Shown here one piece after another: positions 1 through 10,774 of a stretch of 64,000 nt of DNA. Position 1 is the stretch's first letter, and each line of letters begins with the position of its first letter. Origin of the DNA: Limonium bicolor (lineage: Eukaryota > Streptophyta > Magnoliopsida > Caryophyllales > Plumbaginaceae); assembly GCA_023374045.1 (NCBI GenBank), contig CM041776.1, positions 315,506,722 through 315,570,721 on the forward strand. The letters run 5' to 3'. The notes below the pieces were generated by a model. It did not search any database. It was not told the origin of the DNA and worked only from the letters and a program-made list of their open reading frames with translations. Made by a program: the position numbers and the translations under genes.

Positions 1-25
1 TCTATCTCATTTTACCGCTAGCGAT

Positions 26-480
26 GGCATTAGTCACAGGTTCACTTGCCCTCGTTCTCACAACCAAAATAAATTAGTGAAGGCTCAAACAAGGCATGTT
101 GTTAACAGAGAATTATGTTTACTTGCTCATGCCAAAATGCCTTTAAGGTTCAGGTCTTACACCTTTAAGACTGTAGTCTATCTCGTAAAACCGTCTACCT
201 ACAAACACCTTTATCCTACCTCACTCCTTACCAAAAGCTCCACAAGAAATATCGTTCTCTCTCTCATCCAAAAGTGTTTGGTTGCAGTTCCTGGCCTAAT
301 TTAAAGCCCTACAACTATCACAAACTAACATTCAGATCTCAAGATTTGTTTTTTCTAGGTTAATCGTTAATATTTACTGTGTATTTGTGCTACCAACCCT
401 ACACTAAATGACTTTATCTATCATGAGATGTTACCCTCCAAGAAACGTCATTCCCTTTCTCCTCTTTCACTAATCATAAT
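26..480 (+). pseudogene. Copia integrase/pol relic
   Basis: Decayed fragment of a Ty1/Copia polyprotein. From 26 the frame reads GISHRFTCPRSHNQNK, then RHVVNRELCLLAHAKMPL, which is the end of the integrase core of plant Copia elements (usual form GI-H--SCP-T--QNG, then RHIVE-GL-LLA-A-MPL-FW). After two frameshifts near 180-280 it resumes as KVFGCSSWPNLKPYNYHKL and FRSQDLFFLG. A further shift gives a YLCYQPY/LYLS/ETSFPFSS stretch to about 480, the segment just after the integrase. The catalytic part lies outside the window to the left. It is non-functional. Recognition is by motif order only; no LTR or target duplication was seen. Confidence 0.85.
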
Positions 481-2590
481 CCTCAAAACACCACAATTAC
501 CTTGACAAACATAATAAAAAGTTTAGAATATCCACCTTGTAGCACTAGTACTATAGGGGATGGTGTGAAAAATATTTGCCACATAGGATTTGAGAGTTTC
601 GGGGTACCCAAAGACACATGTAGAAGACATAGGTCGAGAGTTATTGAGAAAGTAAACGTAGTTTGGATGTAAGGTAAACCAATATTTATGAGTAAGTGAC
701 AAATGTCCAATATAAGATCAATAGATAGCTTATATGTATATAAACATGGTTCAAGGATAATATGAATGTGGTTCACATCTATACTTAATTGAGGTGGCTG
801 ATACAAAAGTGCTTAATTAAAACTTAGAAAATTTTTTATACAAACGAAAATAAACATAATTTACATATAAAATTAACAGAGTTTTAAAATATAAATATTT
901 AATGGGAAAAGATTTCTCCTTGCCCCACCGGCCCTAGCTCCCCAATGAACCCCAAGTCTTAAACCCTATAAATTAAATAGGGTTTACATGGTCTACTGAA
1001 CTCCAGAATTCATTAAACAAAAACTAAAATATGGAGGTTAGCGTATTAAAATAAATGACATATTTCTTAACAAAAATATAATTATTTACAAAACAAAATA
1101 ACACAATTCACAAGTAAAACAAACAAAATTTAGGATAATAAACCAATATGAACTTTTTGTTTTTCTAATAACTTTGTACAATTGGTGTTATTGCAGCAAC
1201 ACGGAGAATCATGTACCTATAGAAAATTAAGAGAAAACTATTGTGAGAGAAAATATATTTTTAAAATTGGCCATGACATTTCTATGACATATTGACGATA
1301 TAAATATAGTAGAAAGAGATGGTCCTTGTATTGATAAAATAAAAAAAAAAGACATAAAAATGCCAAGATAAACAAGCCCAAAAATTTATTGTGTTGTATT
1401 ATTTTCATAAACTATAATTAGGTAGTGGGAAGATAATGTGCACTTTATACTAAATGGCGGGTTTTTTTACATTCAATGCTTATGGCTCTATCTCCTATAG
1501 ATTTTTTGTTGTTTTATGTAACTTTTATGTATGGAGTCTATATGGGTATGAGTGGACATTTCATTCTCATTCAATTATACAACAAACAAATACATTGCAA
1601 CAACTTAGCATCATTCGGATTTTAAAAACTAACCACCTTAAATCTTTTGTTCTCACTTGAACTTAAAAGTAGAACACACCCATATTATTATTTGTATCAC
1701 TATGTGGGATGAGGTATTACAATTAATTTCTTATATTACACACATAATTGATAATAACAATTATTTACTTTTATATAACACACTAAAATTCCGTTCCAAT
1801 TTATACTCTAATTGGGAAGTTACATTTTTTAGTTTATCTGAATTTCCATTACTTTAATCTATCTAAATAATTTCACAACATATTCTTTTATATATGTTAT
1901 ACCAAATAAAATGAATATGTTTTCATTAACTTTACATATAGTAAAGAGAATACATGTTCATAATACTTTATAAATGTCAATTCTTTTTCAAAATAAATTT
2001 ATAAATGTCAATTTAAATATAAAGGTGGGATGTCAACATGAAGGAAGTCTTTCTATTTATTTGAAATTTGGAAATCAAAAGCTGAGGGGCCTTTTTAAAC
2101 AGAACCAACAAATAGTAGTAAAAATATATTTAAGGAGAAAAAGAAGAGAAAACTCCTTATGAATTTACACTGAGAATTAACTTTTTTAAAAGTGGAACTG
2201 TAAGTATAATTAGGCTCCGTTCTGAGAGGAGCTTCTCCAATGCCAAGAAGTTGATGTGACTCTTACATTTATTTGAAAGCCCCTCACAGAAAAGCTACCG
2301 AACTAGCGTTCCACACATAATCTACCACGATAATCTAGTTAATAAACCGAAAACTTATGGCAAAAAAAAAAAAAGGGCGTCCAAGGGCCCCATATTCAAC
2401 CTTCCGTCGTCGGTCCCAGTTACGGAGAGACCGCATCATACACGGAGCAACCACCAGCAAGCACCCAGACTCTCTGGGAAAAGAAGTCCGGGTTTTGATC
2501 CCATGCTTCATCATTGCACGCTAAACTCCCTACACTAGCATCATTTCTTCACCAGCAACCCGCACGTTTGAGGGGCACTTTCGTCAATTC
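481..2590. other. A/T-rich intergenic region, no gene seen
   Basis: Open frames here are short, A/T-rich and show no recognisable motif. The last 200 bases, from about 2370, become richer in C and T and form the proximal promoter of the bHLH gene. No RNA gene or mobile-element end could be supported. Confidence 0.5.
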
Positions 2591-2596
2591 TCTCCT

Positions 2597-2602
2597 TATA
2601 TA
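2597..2602 (+). promoter_or_regulatory. TATA box of the bHLH gene
   Basis: TATATA in a C/T-rich context, followed about 30 bases later by a pyrimidine-rich CA-containing stretch that would suit a plant transcription start near 2630. The first donor splice site of the gene lies about 200 bases downstream. Inferred from position and composition. Confidence 0.55.
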
Positions 2603-3289
2603 CACCCTCTAACGCCCTCTCACCTCACCATCACTCAATTTCTACTCTCGGCCATCGTCAATCCGATTTCTCTCTCTACACTCTCTTCCTCATCGGCGAT
2701 ACAGCAGGCACCCTGTTTTGCAGATTTCTCAGTTGGGAGTGTTGATCGGACCAGCTTCTTCCCCTGTTTTGAGCTAGCTACTTGATTTGTGCAAACTCCG
2801 CTACTTGATTTCTCAGACTTTTCCGAAGGCTGCTGGTGAGTATTGCTTCATTCTCCCTTCTAGCTGGTATATTTCTTGTGAGGATGTATCTCTCGTCTGA
2901 ATCTGCAAAATGGAACTTCAGACATTCGGTGTTCAAAGTCGAATATGATTCTGTACTTGACACTCGATATTTCAATTTTTAGTTTTTTTCCCCTCATTTT
3001 CTCCCTGGTTCTTTGGTTAATCAATTGGAATCTAATATTGTCATTGTGAGCCGTGAGTGATGCATTTAGCTTTACAGTCATAATCTGTTCTTACACTTGG
3101 AAATTCGATGTTAAAAAAGTTGATTGTCGTTGGTTGTTTACTTTATGTGCAAATCGCGGTTTTGCTGAATTGCTACTGCTGAAAACTACGTATTTTTTTC
3201 TTTTTCCACAGGCGATTCTGATTGTATTGGGGAGAGAGAGAGAGAGAAAAGAAAGAAAAGTTAAAGTGGCCATCGATTGACGCAGCAGC

Positions 3290-3367
3290 ATGCGGTGGTT
3301 TTGTCTTTCAATTGACGTGTTTCGCAAAGTTGTCTCCTTGAACTTGTATTGCCGCGTTATTCTGTAG
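3290..3367 (+). CDS. uORF1 of the bHLH gene (25 codons)
   Basis: First ATG in the predicted mature leader. It encodes 25 residues starting MRWFCLSID and ends with TAG. Several uORFs upstream of the conserved one are typical of SAC51-family leaders. A scanning ribosome would meet this ATG first, so it should lower initiation downstream. Whether the peptide itself matters cannot be seen. Confidence 0.45.
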   Translation: MRWFCLSIDVFRKVVSLNLYCRVIL

Positions 3368-3447
3368 ATCCACCACTCTTGTTCCTCATCTTTCTTCACA
3401 ACTTTGAGACTGTAATTTTTCTCTTCTTCTACTTCTCTTTCTCTCAA

Positions 3448-3501
3448 ATGGGGTCGAGCCTTTTTGTCGTCCAACCCTACGTGGTTCGTGTAATCAGCTA
3501 A
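3448..3501 (+). CDS. uORF2 of the bHLH gene (17 codons)
   Basis: Second leader ATG, in the context AAATGG, so it has the favourable G at +4. It encodes 17 residues (MGSSLFVVQPYVVRVIS) and stops with TAA. It does not overlap the other uORFs. Its role as a translation attenuator is inferred from position. Confidence 0.45.
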   Translation: MGSSLFVVQPYVVRVIS

Positions 3502-3699
3502 AAAGTGCGGATATCCTGAATCGTTATCCTTACCCTCTCTCTTAGTCGTCTTGGCTCTTAGTGATTCGTTTTATTCTCCTCTTCTAGTATTGCTCGTCAA
3601 GATTTTAGCTGCATCATTCTTCTTAGCCCGCTCGTTCTTTTTCTGAGATTTACTGCTTTCTTCTGGGGGGTTATTGACAAGCTTTGCGGGGAGGTAGTT

Positions 3700-4036
3700 A
3701 TGTTTTGCCAAGCAGCAAGCAAGACGAGATTTCGGGCTTTGAAACACGAGACTGGGACTGCTGGATTTGCCACAATTATAGTTAGAATCATCGCTTGTTT
3801 CCAACCACTCCAAGTTTGCCAGGTTAGCGTCTATTAATCTGGAATTTTTCTGGTATTTGACTGTAATTTCGTTTCGTTTATGTATTATCAGAGCGAGGTC
3901 ATGTTAAAGTCGTTTCGCTAAGCGTGCCGAGTTGCTCTTGGCTTGTAAGAAATCGGAAGGAAAGTTTATATTGATAAACTGAATGTGGAAATTGCAGGCT
4001 GAATATTTCCGTCAGTTGCTGAAGCCAGTGACGTAG
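3700..4036 (+). CDS. Conserved SAC51-type uORF, spliced, 53 codons
   Basis: Exon parts 3700-3822 and 3998-4036 join into a 53-residue peptide starting MFCQAASKTRFRALKHETG and ending CQAEYFRQLLKPVT. This is the conserved peptide uORF of the SAC51/SACL bHLH genes (reported as 53 residues for Arabidopsis SAC51). In that family it represses translation of the main ORF, and thermospermine relieves the repression, which limits xylem differentiation. The intron 3823-3997 falls between CQ and AEYF; if retained, the frame adds VSVY and stops at 3837, removing the conserved C-terminal block. The main ATG follows 68 bases after the stop in the spliced mRNA path before the last leader intron is counted out. 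Confidence is high because start, splice frame, length and C-terminus all agree. Confidence 0.93.
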
Positions 4037-4279
4037 GTCATCAGACTGCGCAGTGTGTTATTTTCTTTTAGTTCGTTCATTAGTTACACTTTCTCACTGT
4101 TGTTCCTACAAATCATTTCCATTGGAAGCGATCTTAATCTGAAGCAAAGAATTTGACACCGAAATTCCGGTATACTCTTTTTGTCCTCTTTTGGTTCTAA
4201 TACTACCCTTTTTAATCCTCACTTCTGATGATCTCGTCTATTTGTTCCCATATTTAGGTCAATCCACTTCGTTTGGTGG

Positions 4280-5485
4280 ATGCAAATGAACTTCAGATCC
4301 ATGGTGTATCCTCAACCATCAGATGTGTTCCCACAACCATACATGAAATCGTCAGAGCTATTGTTTGAGAATGGGCTGCCACATATTGGCTATGTTGCTC
4401 CTGCAATTAAATCGCCTTCTATTCATGGAGCTGTTTCTGCTGTAGCTCATCCATGGACCACAGCTAAGCTGCCAAAGGAACCACAACAACTTGGATGGGT
4501 TGGGAGTGTTCACAATTTTGGATGTGCATTCAATAGTGAGTCAATCCCGTTAAAGACCACGTATGATGTGAAAACCTCATGTCATGAGTACAAGCTTCCA
4601 GCTGCTAACCCTAAGCATTTTCTGGTCTTTGATCAAAGTGGGGACAAGACTACTTTAGTTTACAGTTCTGAAATCAATAGAACTCAATTCCACTTCAATT
4701 TTTCCACGAACTCAAAGCTGCCTTCTCCTCTTCCCATTGAGGACCATTCCCACAACAGCAATAAAAGGAAATCCGAAATCTGCAATGAGGAGGCTCCTTT
4801 TTGTTGGAGCCCTGAATTAACTACCTACAAAGTGAATGATGATGATGATGGTGATGATACTGGTGGGTGCATCCGATCAGACAGTGGGAGCGAGATGCGC
4901 GAGGACACTGAGGAGATAAATGCTCTGCTCTACTCCGATGATGATGAGTTAGAGTCAAGTGAAGATGATGATGATGATGATGAAGTAACTAGCACGGGAC
5001 ATTCTCCACCCAGTGATGAGTTGCTTGATGATTACAAAGGTAATGAAAATTTTGCCGGTTGGTATGAGGATGGTCATGCGATTGCCGAACAAGTTGCCAG
5101 TTCTTTTAGTTACCCTACTAAACGGCTGAAAACCTCCCATGGAGCTTGTGATGTTGTTGGTCTATCTTTGATGGAGAATAGTCCCACCACTATGCTGGAT
5201 ACAAGTAGACCCTCCTCTGACAATGAGGATGACGCTGAATCTGGGTGTGGTGATTTCAATTCCGTTGACTATGATGATGTTGACTTTCTTGATGCTGTTG
5301 TTTCATGTGGTGGGTCAAAAGAAGGATGGCTAAAGGAGGAGAGAATCCGGGAGGCTTTGGGTATTCTCAAAAGTATTGTTCCTGATGGTGGGAAGGGGGC
5401 CATGGATGCAGTATCAGTCATTGATGAAGCCATTATTTACTTAAGGTGTTTGAAAGTGAAAGCCAAGTCTCTTGGTCTATCCTGA
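4280..5485 (+). CDS. SAC51/bHLH143/145-like transcription factor
   Basis: Single-exon 401-residue coding region starting MQMNFRSMVYPQPSDVFPQP. The C-terminus (about 345-401) is an atypical helix-loop-helix: KEERIREALGILKSIVPDG, then DAVSVIDEAIIYLRCLKVKA. It lacks the basic E-box-reading region, as is usual for this subgroup. The centre has two runs of Asp/Glu (about 190 and 230), likely acidic activation segments. Family members act in the nucleus downstream of thermospermine to restrain xylem vessel development. The conserved uORF in the leader makes the assignment firm at family level. Which paralogue (SAC51, bHLH143 or bHLH145) is not decided. Met-3 at 4286 is an alternative start. No disruption is seen, and it is the only clearly intact host gene in the window. 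Confidence 0.93.
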   Translation: MQMNFRSMVYPQPSDVFPQPYMKSSELLFENGLPHIGYVAPAIKSPSIHGAVSAVAHPWTTAKLPKEPQQLGWVGSVHNFGCAFNSESIPLKTTYDVKTSCHEYKLPAANPKHFLVFDQSGDKTTLVYSSEINRTQFHFNFSTNSKLPSPLPIEDHSHNSNKRKSEICNEEAPFCWSPELTTYKVNDDDDGDDTGGCIRSDSGSEMREDTEEINALLYSDDDELESSEDDDDDDEVTSTGHSPPSDELLDDYKGNENFAGWYEDGHAIAEQVASSFSYPTKRLKTSHGACDVVGLSLMENSPTTMLDTSRPSSDNEDDAESGCGDFNSVDYDDVDFLDAVVSCGGSKEGWLKEERIREALGILKSIVPDGGKGAMDAVSVIDEAIIYLRCLKVKAKSLGLS

Positions 5486-6160
5486 TTGTTCTGTTTGATT
5501 TCCTTGTGTGCCGGTGGGTGTACCTGATTCGGTTGTTGGCTGATAATGAATGATGATAGAGATGGTAAGAGAAACATTGGTTGGCTGCTGATTGTTCCGT
5601 TGTCTTCCGATTGGAGCAAAGACTTGGGTGTTGATTACTTTCCTCATATGGCGTGGTAAATCCCTACTGACAGAAGTAGCGTACTATAACTACTACTGTC
5701 TATGCTTTGGAGGCTATTGGTTCGCCTGCCATTCGAACAACTGCACGCCTTGCTGCTAGTTGAACAACTCCCTCCCCTCCCTTGACTTTCCTCTGCTGCT
5801 AGAACAAGTCACTTTCACTTTCTGTCACCTTTTGATATTTCTTTTATTTTCAGTGTTTTTTTTTCTGTTGAAACATTTATGAATCAACGATGCTGGAGTT
5901 TGATTACTTGAATCCAAATTACGAATGGATAAATTGTAGTACCTTCTAATTAATCATTTGTATAATTTCTTTTACAATTATTTGATCTAGCTGCTCTTCT
6001 GCTTTTATTTATGATAATATGCTCTTCTGCTCATCTTCATTGGTTTGTTTGGTATCTTGCTTTAGTCGGAGTTGCCACGGAACGAAAATTACAGGGCTTT
6101 AATTAGATTCTATTTTGGGGTGTTTGATGGTAAAAATCTCATTTTTTGTCTGGATGCTAC
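5486..6160. other. 3' UTR and downstream flank of the bHLH gene
   Basis: T-rich sequence with several weak near-upstream polyadenylation-like stretches around 5870-6000. No additional gene is seen. The transcript end could not be fixed. Confidence 0.45.
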
Positions 6161-6171
6161 TTATTTATTTT

Positions 6172-7010
6172 GGAAAATTCACGATATACCCCTGTTTTTT
6201 TTATAATTCACAATATAACCCTGTGATTTTAGTAATTTAATTTTAAACATACTTAAATGTTGTCCAAAATTGATGAACTTTATATGGACGATGCTAAAAT
6301 GATATATTTTGGTCCAATATCAAATTTGAAGCGTTTTAAGTCAACATGTGACCTGCAGGTCACATGTGAGCTTAAAAACTTCAAATTTGATATGGACCAA
6401 AATATACTACCTCCGTCCCACTTTGACCTTCCGTTTGCTTTTTGGCACGTTTTTCCACTTCAATATTAAGTATATAAGATAAATAATTTTATAAAATAAA
6501 TTTCTACAACTTATAGTTTTCACATAAGGATTCCATTGCAAAACTTAGATTTGTAAAGTTATGTTATTATATGTTAAATATTGAAGTCAAACGACACGTT
6601 CAAATACTCCCTCCGTCGAATTGAATGTCTTGTTCACTATTTGGAGTGTCGTTGACTTCAATATTAACATATAAGATAAAATAATTTTTAAAATTTGAAT
6701 TTTGCAAATGATTCTTACATGATAAACTATATGTTACACTGTTCATTTTATAAAATTATTTTTCTTATATGTTAAATATTGAAGTGGAAAAAACGTGCCA
6801 TAAAGCAAAGGAGACGGTCAATTCAGGAGGAGGAGTTAGAGTTAGTAAATGAGAAGGTCAATAAGGGACGGAGGGAGTGACACTTTAGCATCAGCCATCT
6901 AAAATTTCATCAATTTGGACAACATTTAAACATGTTTAAAATTAAATTACTAAAATCATAGGGTATATTATGAATTACGAAAGAAAACAGGAGTATCTCG
7001 TGAATTTTCC
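6172..7010. mobile_element. Long-TIR MITE, probably Mutator-like
   Basis: The left end GGAAAATTCACGATATACCC and the reverse complement of the right end (GGAAAATTCACGAGATACTC) match imperfectly over about 140 bases each. The element is flanked by identical 11-base repeats TTATTTATTTT at 6161-6171 and 7011-7021. Long TIRs with a 9-11 base duplication suit a Mutator-like fold-back MITE. It encodes nothing. A remnant of the same terminus recurs at about 30070-30104. Confidence 0.8.
6407..6877. mobile_element. Stowaway MITE(s) nested in the long-TIR MITE
   Basis: The left end CTACCTCCGTCCC after TA and the right end GGGACGGAGGGAG are the Stowaway (Tc1/mariner) termini. A second terminus, CTCCCTCCGTCG after TA, starts at 6607. 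Both halves contain the shared internal motif CTTCAATATTAA-ATATAAGATAAA, so this is a composite of two related copies. The right TA is altered to TG. Confidence 0.7.
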
Positions 7011-7021
7011 TTATTTATTTT

Positions 7022-8039
7022 GTACCGACGACGTTGGCATGCACGCGTTCAGTCAGAAGCTGATCAGCAGCAGCGCTTTCAAGACTCGTGATCAGAAAAA
7101 GGGAGACTGACACTAGAGAAGATTTGCTTCTTCACGCCCGCATGGGATTGTATTGGGGGCGTTGGTTGGAGGAAGTAGTAGATGCAAAGCACAAAAGGAC
7201 CCATCACTTCACACACACATGGTCTGCTTTTCTTTTGCGTTGTTAAGGTCGATGACAGATGCGCATGACGAGAATATAAAAAAGATTGAGAAAAGAAGGA
7301 AGATGGGTTTACTTTCATCTTTTATCTGGAGTGTGGCTGACTGGTTGCAGTCGCATTGCCAAAGTGCATCTCAACTGAACGTATGGATACAGCGAGTGCT
7401 GGATGGATCATGATGGTCGATTAGAGAAAAAAAATCAAACTACTAGAAACAAGAAATTTGACAAACCAATGAGGAAGGGCTCTTTAGTCAATTGTGGGCT
7501 AAAGTTGAAAACGACATATAGAAGTAAAAATTATTATGACAATTGATATATGATATTACAAAATTGAATTGATCATTTTTATAATCCCGGAAAAAAAAAA
7601 ATGGGGCCTTACTAAATGTGACGATTGTATTTATTTGGTCCGGTTAGGTTGGATTAATTATTGCGGCCGCTATGTGTAATTTGGTTAACTTTGGTGCGGT
7701 CGGATATGATAGTTAAGTTAGACAAATAATAAATTGATAATTGGTTATAAAATCGAGCTTCATGGCGGAATGAATCAGGGTTTGAATTTTATGTCATATA
7801 TTTTCGTTATATATATAGAAAGTTTTGTGGGTTGTAATGTAACTAGCAAGAATTAAGAACATATAACTGAATCGAGCCAAGTAACAATGTAAAACTAAGT
7901 TTCAATAATAGTAGCTCAAGACCGGTCACTAATAATATCCCAAATTGGGTTTTCGTACAATACTCAAACCTCAAAATCAAACAATTCTTAAATTAATCTC
8001 ATTATCTTCTATCCCTCCGCGATTCAAAACCTAAATTAG
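7022..8039. other. Intergenic; may include the 3' LTR of the Copia relic
   Basis: No supported gene. From about 7800 the sequence lies just beyond the Copia pol end on the minus strand, where its 3' LTR would be expected. I could not find a matching second LTR, so this stays a suggestion. Open frames at 7079-7413 lack any recognised motif. Confidence 0.3.
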
Positions 8040-8461
8040 AAAGATGAAGTTTGACCTAAAAAATGTGAAATTGAAATGTCAGAAGCGGCTTTGTGAAAAG
8101 ATTCACAACCTAGACATTCATGGGAAGATATGAACACATAGACTTTCATTCGCAACTCATTCATGAACAAAAAAACCATCAACTGAACATGTGATGTGTT
8201 AACTTGATTATGAAGGTAAGAAGCTCGTGCCTTCATTATCTCACCAGAGAGTTGGACTTTGATACAGGTAAGTGCATAAACTCTACGAATAATTGTTGTA
8301 TTCATATTACTTCTAATGCACCATTAACTAATGTGCAATGGAGGGTGTAAGAACTAAAGGTTTCTTTACGCTCCATGACATCAATCAGTGAACTTTAAAG
8401 ATCGAGTAACTAGCAGTGGAGTAAGGATCACTATGAAATACAACCCATGCCACATCGATGT
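8040..8461 (-). pseudogene. Copia RNase H end, segment 1 of a split relic
   Basis: Reading the minus strand, LMSWSVKKPLVLTPSIAH at about 8340-8400 corresponds to the Copia RNase H block LISWSSKKQPTVSRSS. Near 8050-8100 LFTKPLLTFQFHIF matches the terminal LFTKALP-block. Stops and shifts abound. It is the 3' end of the relic whose reverse transcriptase lies at 9387-10755 and whose integrase lies at 52009-53161. A mini-CACTA separates it from the reverse transcriptase part. Confidence 0.7.
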
Positions 8462-9386
8462 CACTAGTACAAAAAACGCCTATTTCGGCGCCCCTATTTC
8501 AGCGGTTGTAGATAATCTCGGAGCCCTATTTCGGCGGTTTTATCTACAACCGCCGAAATAGGTTCATTTCCTGGGATTTTTTTCTGAAATTTTCAAAAGA
8601 CCGCTTAAATTTTAGTCTATTTCGGCGATTGTTAGTAACATCCGCCGAAATAGACTTTATTTTATTACATATTTGCTCGCCGACCTAATCTCTTCATCTT
8701 CTCTTCTCTCTAATTTCGCATCCCTAACTGGCGAACATGGTCTGCGCCTCTCTTATTCACTTGCTCTCATGGTGATTTCACAACCGAAACCGGTGGCTCT
8801 CTCTTCATCCCGTTCTCTCACGGTAAATTTGCAACCCTAACTGGCAAACAAACATGCCCTGCACACCTTTCTTCATCCTCTAATCTCACGGTAATTTTGC
8901 AGGCGAACTTACATGCTCTACGCCTGTGTTCATTTTCTTCTATTGTGGTAATATACTCGAACTTATCTTATTCTCTCTGGGAACCGGTAATATACTCGAA
9001 CTTACATGCTCTGTGCCTGTACGTGTTCATTTTCTTCTCTCGTGGCGAACTTACATGCTCTGCGCCTTCGTTCTCGTGCCTCTTGAAAATCGCTGGAACT
9101 GCTGCTGAGATGTTGAAGACAACGCGGAAATCGATTTTTTTTAAAAAAAGGACCTATTTCGGCGGTTATTAGCTAGGAACCGCCGAAATAGGTATTTTTT
9201 ATTTTAAAACGCGCCTATCTCAGTGGTTTTTAGCTAACAATCGCCGAAATAGATGACCTATTTCGGCGGTTGTACAACTGCCGAGATAGGATTGTACACC
9301 TATTTTGGCGCACTCCATTTCGACGGTTCACAACCGTCGAAATAGGCTATTTGGAACCGCCGAAATAGACTGTTTTCGTACTAGTG
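8462..9386. mobile_element. Non-autonomous mini-CACTA element
   Basis: Begins CACTAGTACAAAAAACG and ends CGTACTAGTG, an inverted pair typical of En/Spm (CACTA) termini. Both ends carry many copies of a subterminal motif, CTATTTCGGCGG and its complement CCGCCGAAATAG, often in closely spaced inverted pairs. Such repeats are bound by the TNPA-type protein in known CACTA elements. The middle (about 8690-9130) has no recognisable coding region. Flanking triplets (TGT, GTA) do not match, so no clean target duplication is seen. Confidence 0.85.
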
Positions 9387-10755
9387 GTAGACAAAGATCA
9401 AATAGTGGGCGGTGAAGAAGAGACCAAGGTTCTTTGCGTGCTACAAATTAAAAAGACTTCGTTTAACTGCCTGCCAATGTGCTACTTTAGGGTTTTACAT
9501 AAATTATCATGTTTTGTTTATTGCAAATGCAATATCTAACTAAATAAGAGGAAGACATTGGAGACTACCTATTACATCGTGTGTAGTATTATTTGTCATA
9601 AAAAAAGGTATTTGTAGAATCTAGATTGCGTTGCGATTAAAGAGTTATTCAGTGTAACTGGTTATGAAAAAACTTAAACCCTAGTCAGAGCAAGAAATAA
9701 AGATGCCCGTAAAATATTTAAGAGGACCAATGTCCTTGACATGGTAAGCCTAAAAGAGAGTCTATGTGAAATGATCACTAAGAGAATGGTTAGACTTAGA
9801 ACCGGTGAGAAAAATACCTTCAGTATGAATCAAAACACAAAGAGTATGTGACTTATAACGATAGATAAAAGAGAATAAGCAAATTTAGAAGTATCATAAC
9901 CTATCTGATACAGGAAAGAGCTAACTTTTGCTCACTAGACATGAAGAGGTTGTGTTAACCCATGGAGAGATTTGCGAATCTACATACATTAGAGGGAAAT
10001 TTAGTGCTAATAAACTAGGTGGTTGTTGAATGTAGATAGTTTCTTCAAGGTTCTTGTGTAAAATGGTATTCTGCACATCAAGTCAGTATACAATCTGTTA
10101 TAAAGTTGTAGCCAAAGATAAAATGACTCTTATTGTAGTTAGTTTAACCACTGGGTTGTAGGTTTATGTGTAATTCTCTTTTAGACATTAAGAAAATCCC
10201 TAAGCATCAAGGCAGGCTTGCTTCTTCACATAGTCTGATCAGATTTTCTCTTTGTTTTTATGACCCAACAAACACCTATAACATTCATAGAAGGAGTATA
10301 GGGGACAAGGGTCTAAGTTTTGGTTTGCTCCAAGGGATGAAACTTTTGATGCAGAGTTATTTGCCACTCTGATAACTAAGAGCCTCTTTAAAAGTTGGTT
10401 CTTTTGGTACAAGAGAGGTAAGAGTGACATTATGAGTTTGAGGCCAGGGTTAAGTATCATCCATGCAAAGTTGAGGTTTAAAGATCTGTTTTTTTTTGCT
10501 CATGTCTACATCTGATGAACATTAGACACATAAGGATTGCTGAGAATATGAGAGGGAGAAGTAGATGCAATAGAAAGGAATGAATTTCCATGGTTAATAG
10601 AAGGTCCAATGTGAGCATATTGAGTAGATAATGGAGAACCATAGATAATATATGATGAGGTATGAGAGATATTGGGTGATTAGGTGTGGGATGAGGTATG
10701 TAGAATTTGAGGGGTTGAGGAGTTGGAGGTATAGGACTATTAGAAGGTGATTAGT
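9387..10755 (-). pseudogene. Copia reverse transcriptase, segment 2 of the relic
   Basis: On the minus strand the sequence reads, with shifts, VPKEPTFKEALSY and IGVCWVIKTKRKSD (about 10390-10220). Then LDVQNTILHKNLEETIYIQ and QPPSLL follow (about 10085-10010), then IHTEGIFLTGSKSNHS and HVKDIGPLKYFTGIFISCS (about 9820-9690). These are the successive blocks of Copia reverse transcriptase, including the site equivalent to the YVDDI catalytic box, here altered. Many stops show long decay. The order runs toward lower coordinates and continues at 8461 after the mini-CACTA. Confidence 0.88.
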
Positions 10756-10774
10756 CACTACAAAAGAAATGACA

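Larger units (their letters stand above)
2630..4279 (+). other. Spliced 5' leader with three introns
   Basis: The leader of the bHLH gene appears to have three introns: 2836-3211 (donor CTG/GTGAGT, acceptor TTTTTCCACAG), 3823-3997 (donor CAG/GTTAGC, acceptor AATTGCAG) and 4170-4257 (donor CCG/GTATAC, acceptor TATTTAG). The middle intron splits the conserved uORF and, once removed, restores its reading frame, which supports it strongly. The spliced leader contains only three ATGs upstream of the main start, each opening a separate uORF. The transcription start is a guess from the TATA box. Confidence 0.65.

Noticed and set aside
484..806. 107-codon minus-strand frame
   Set aside because: A/T-rich hydrophobic translation next to the Copia relic; no motif and no upstream signals.
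7079..7413. Open frames of 79 and 86 codons as a small gene
   Set aside because: They lie on opposite strands of one another with no start context, splice sites or known motif.
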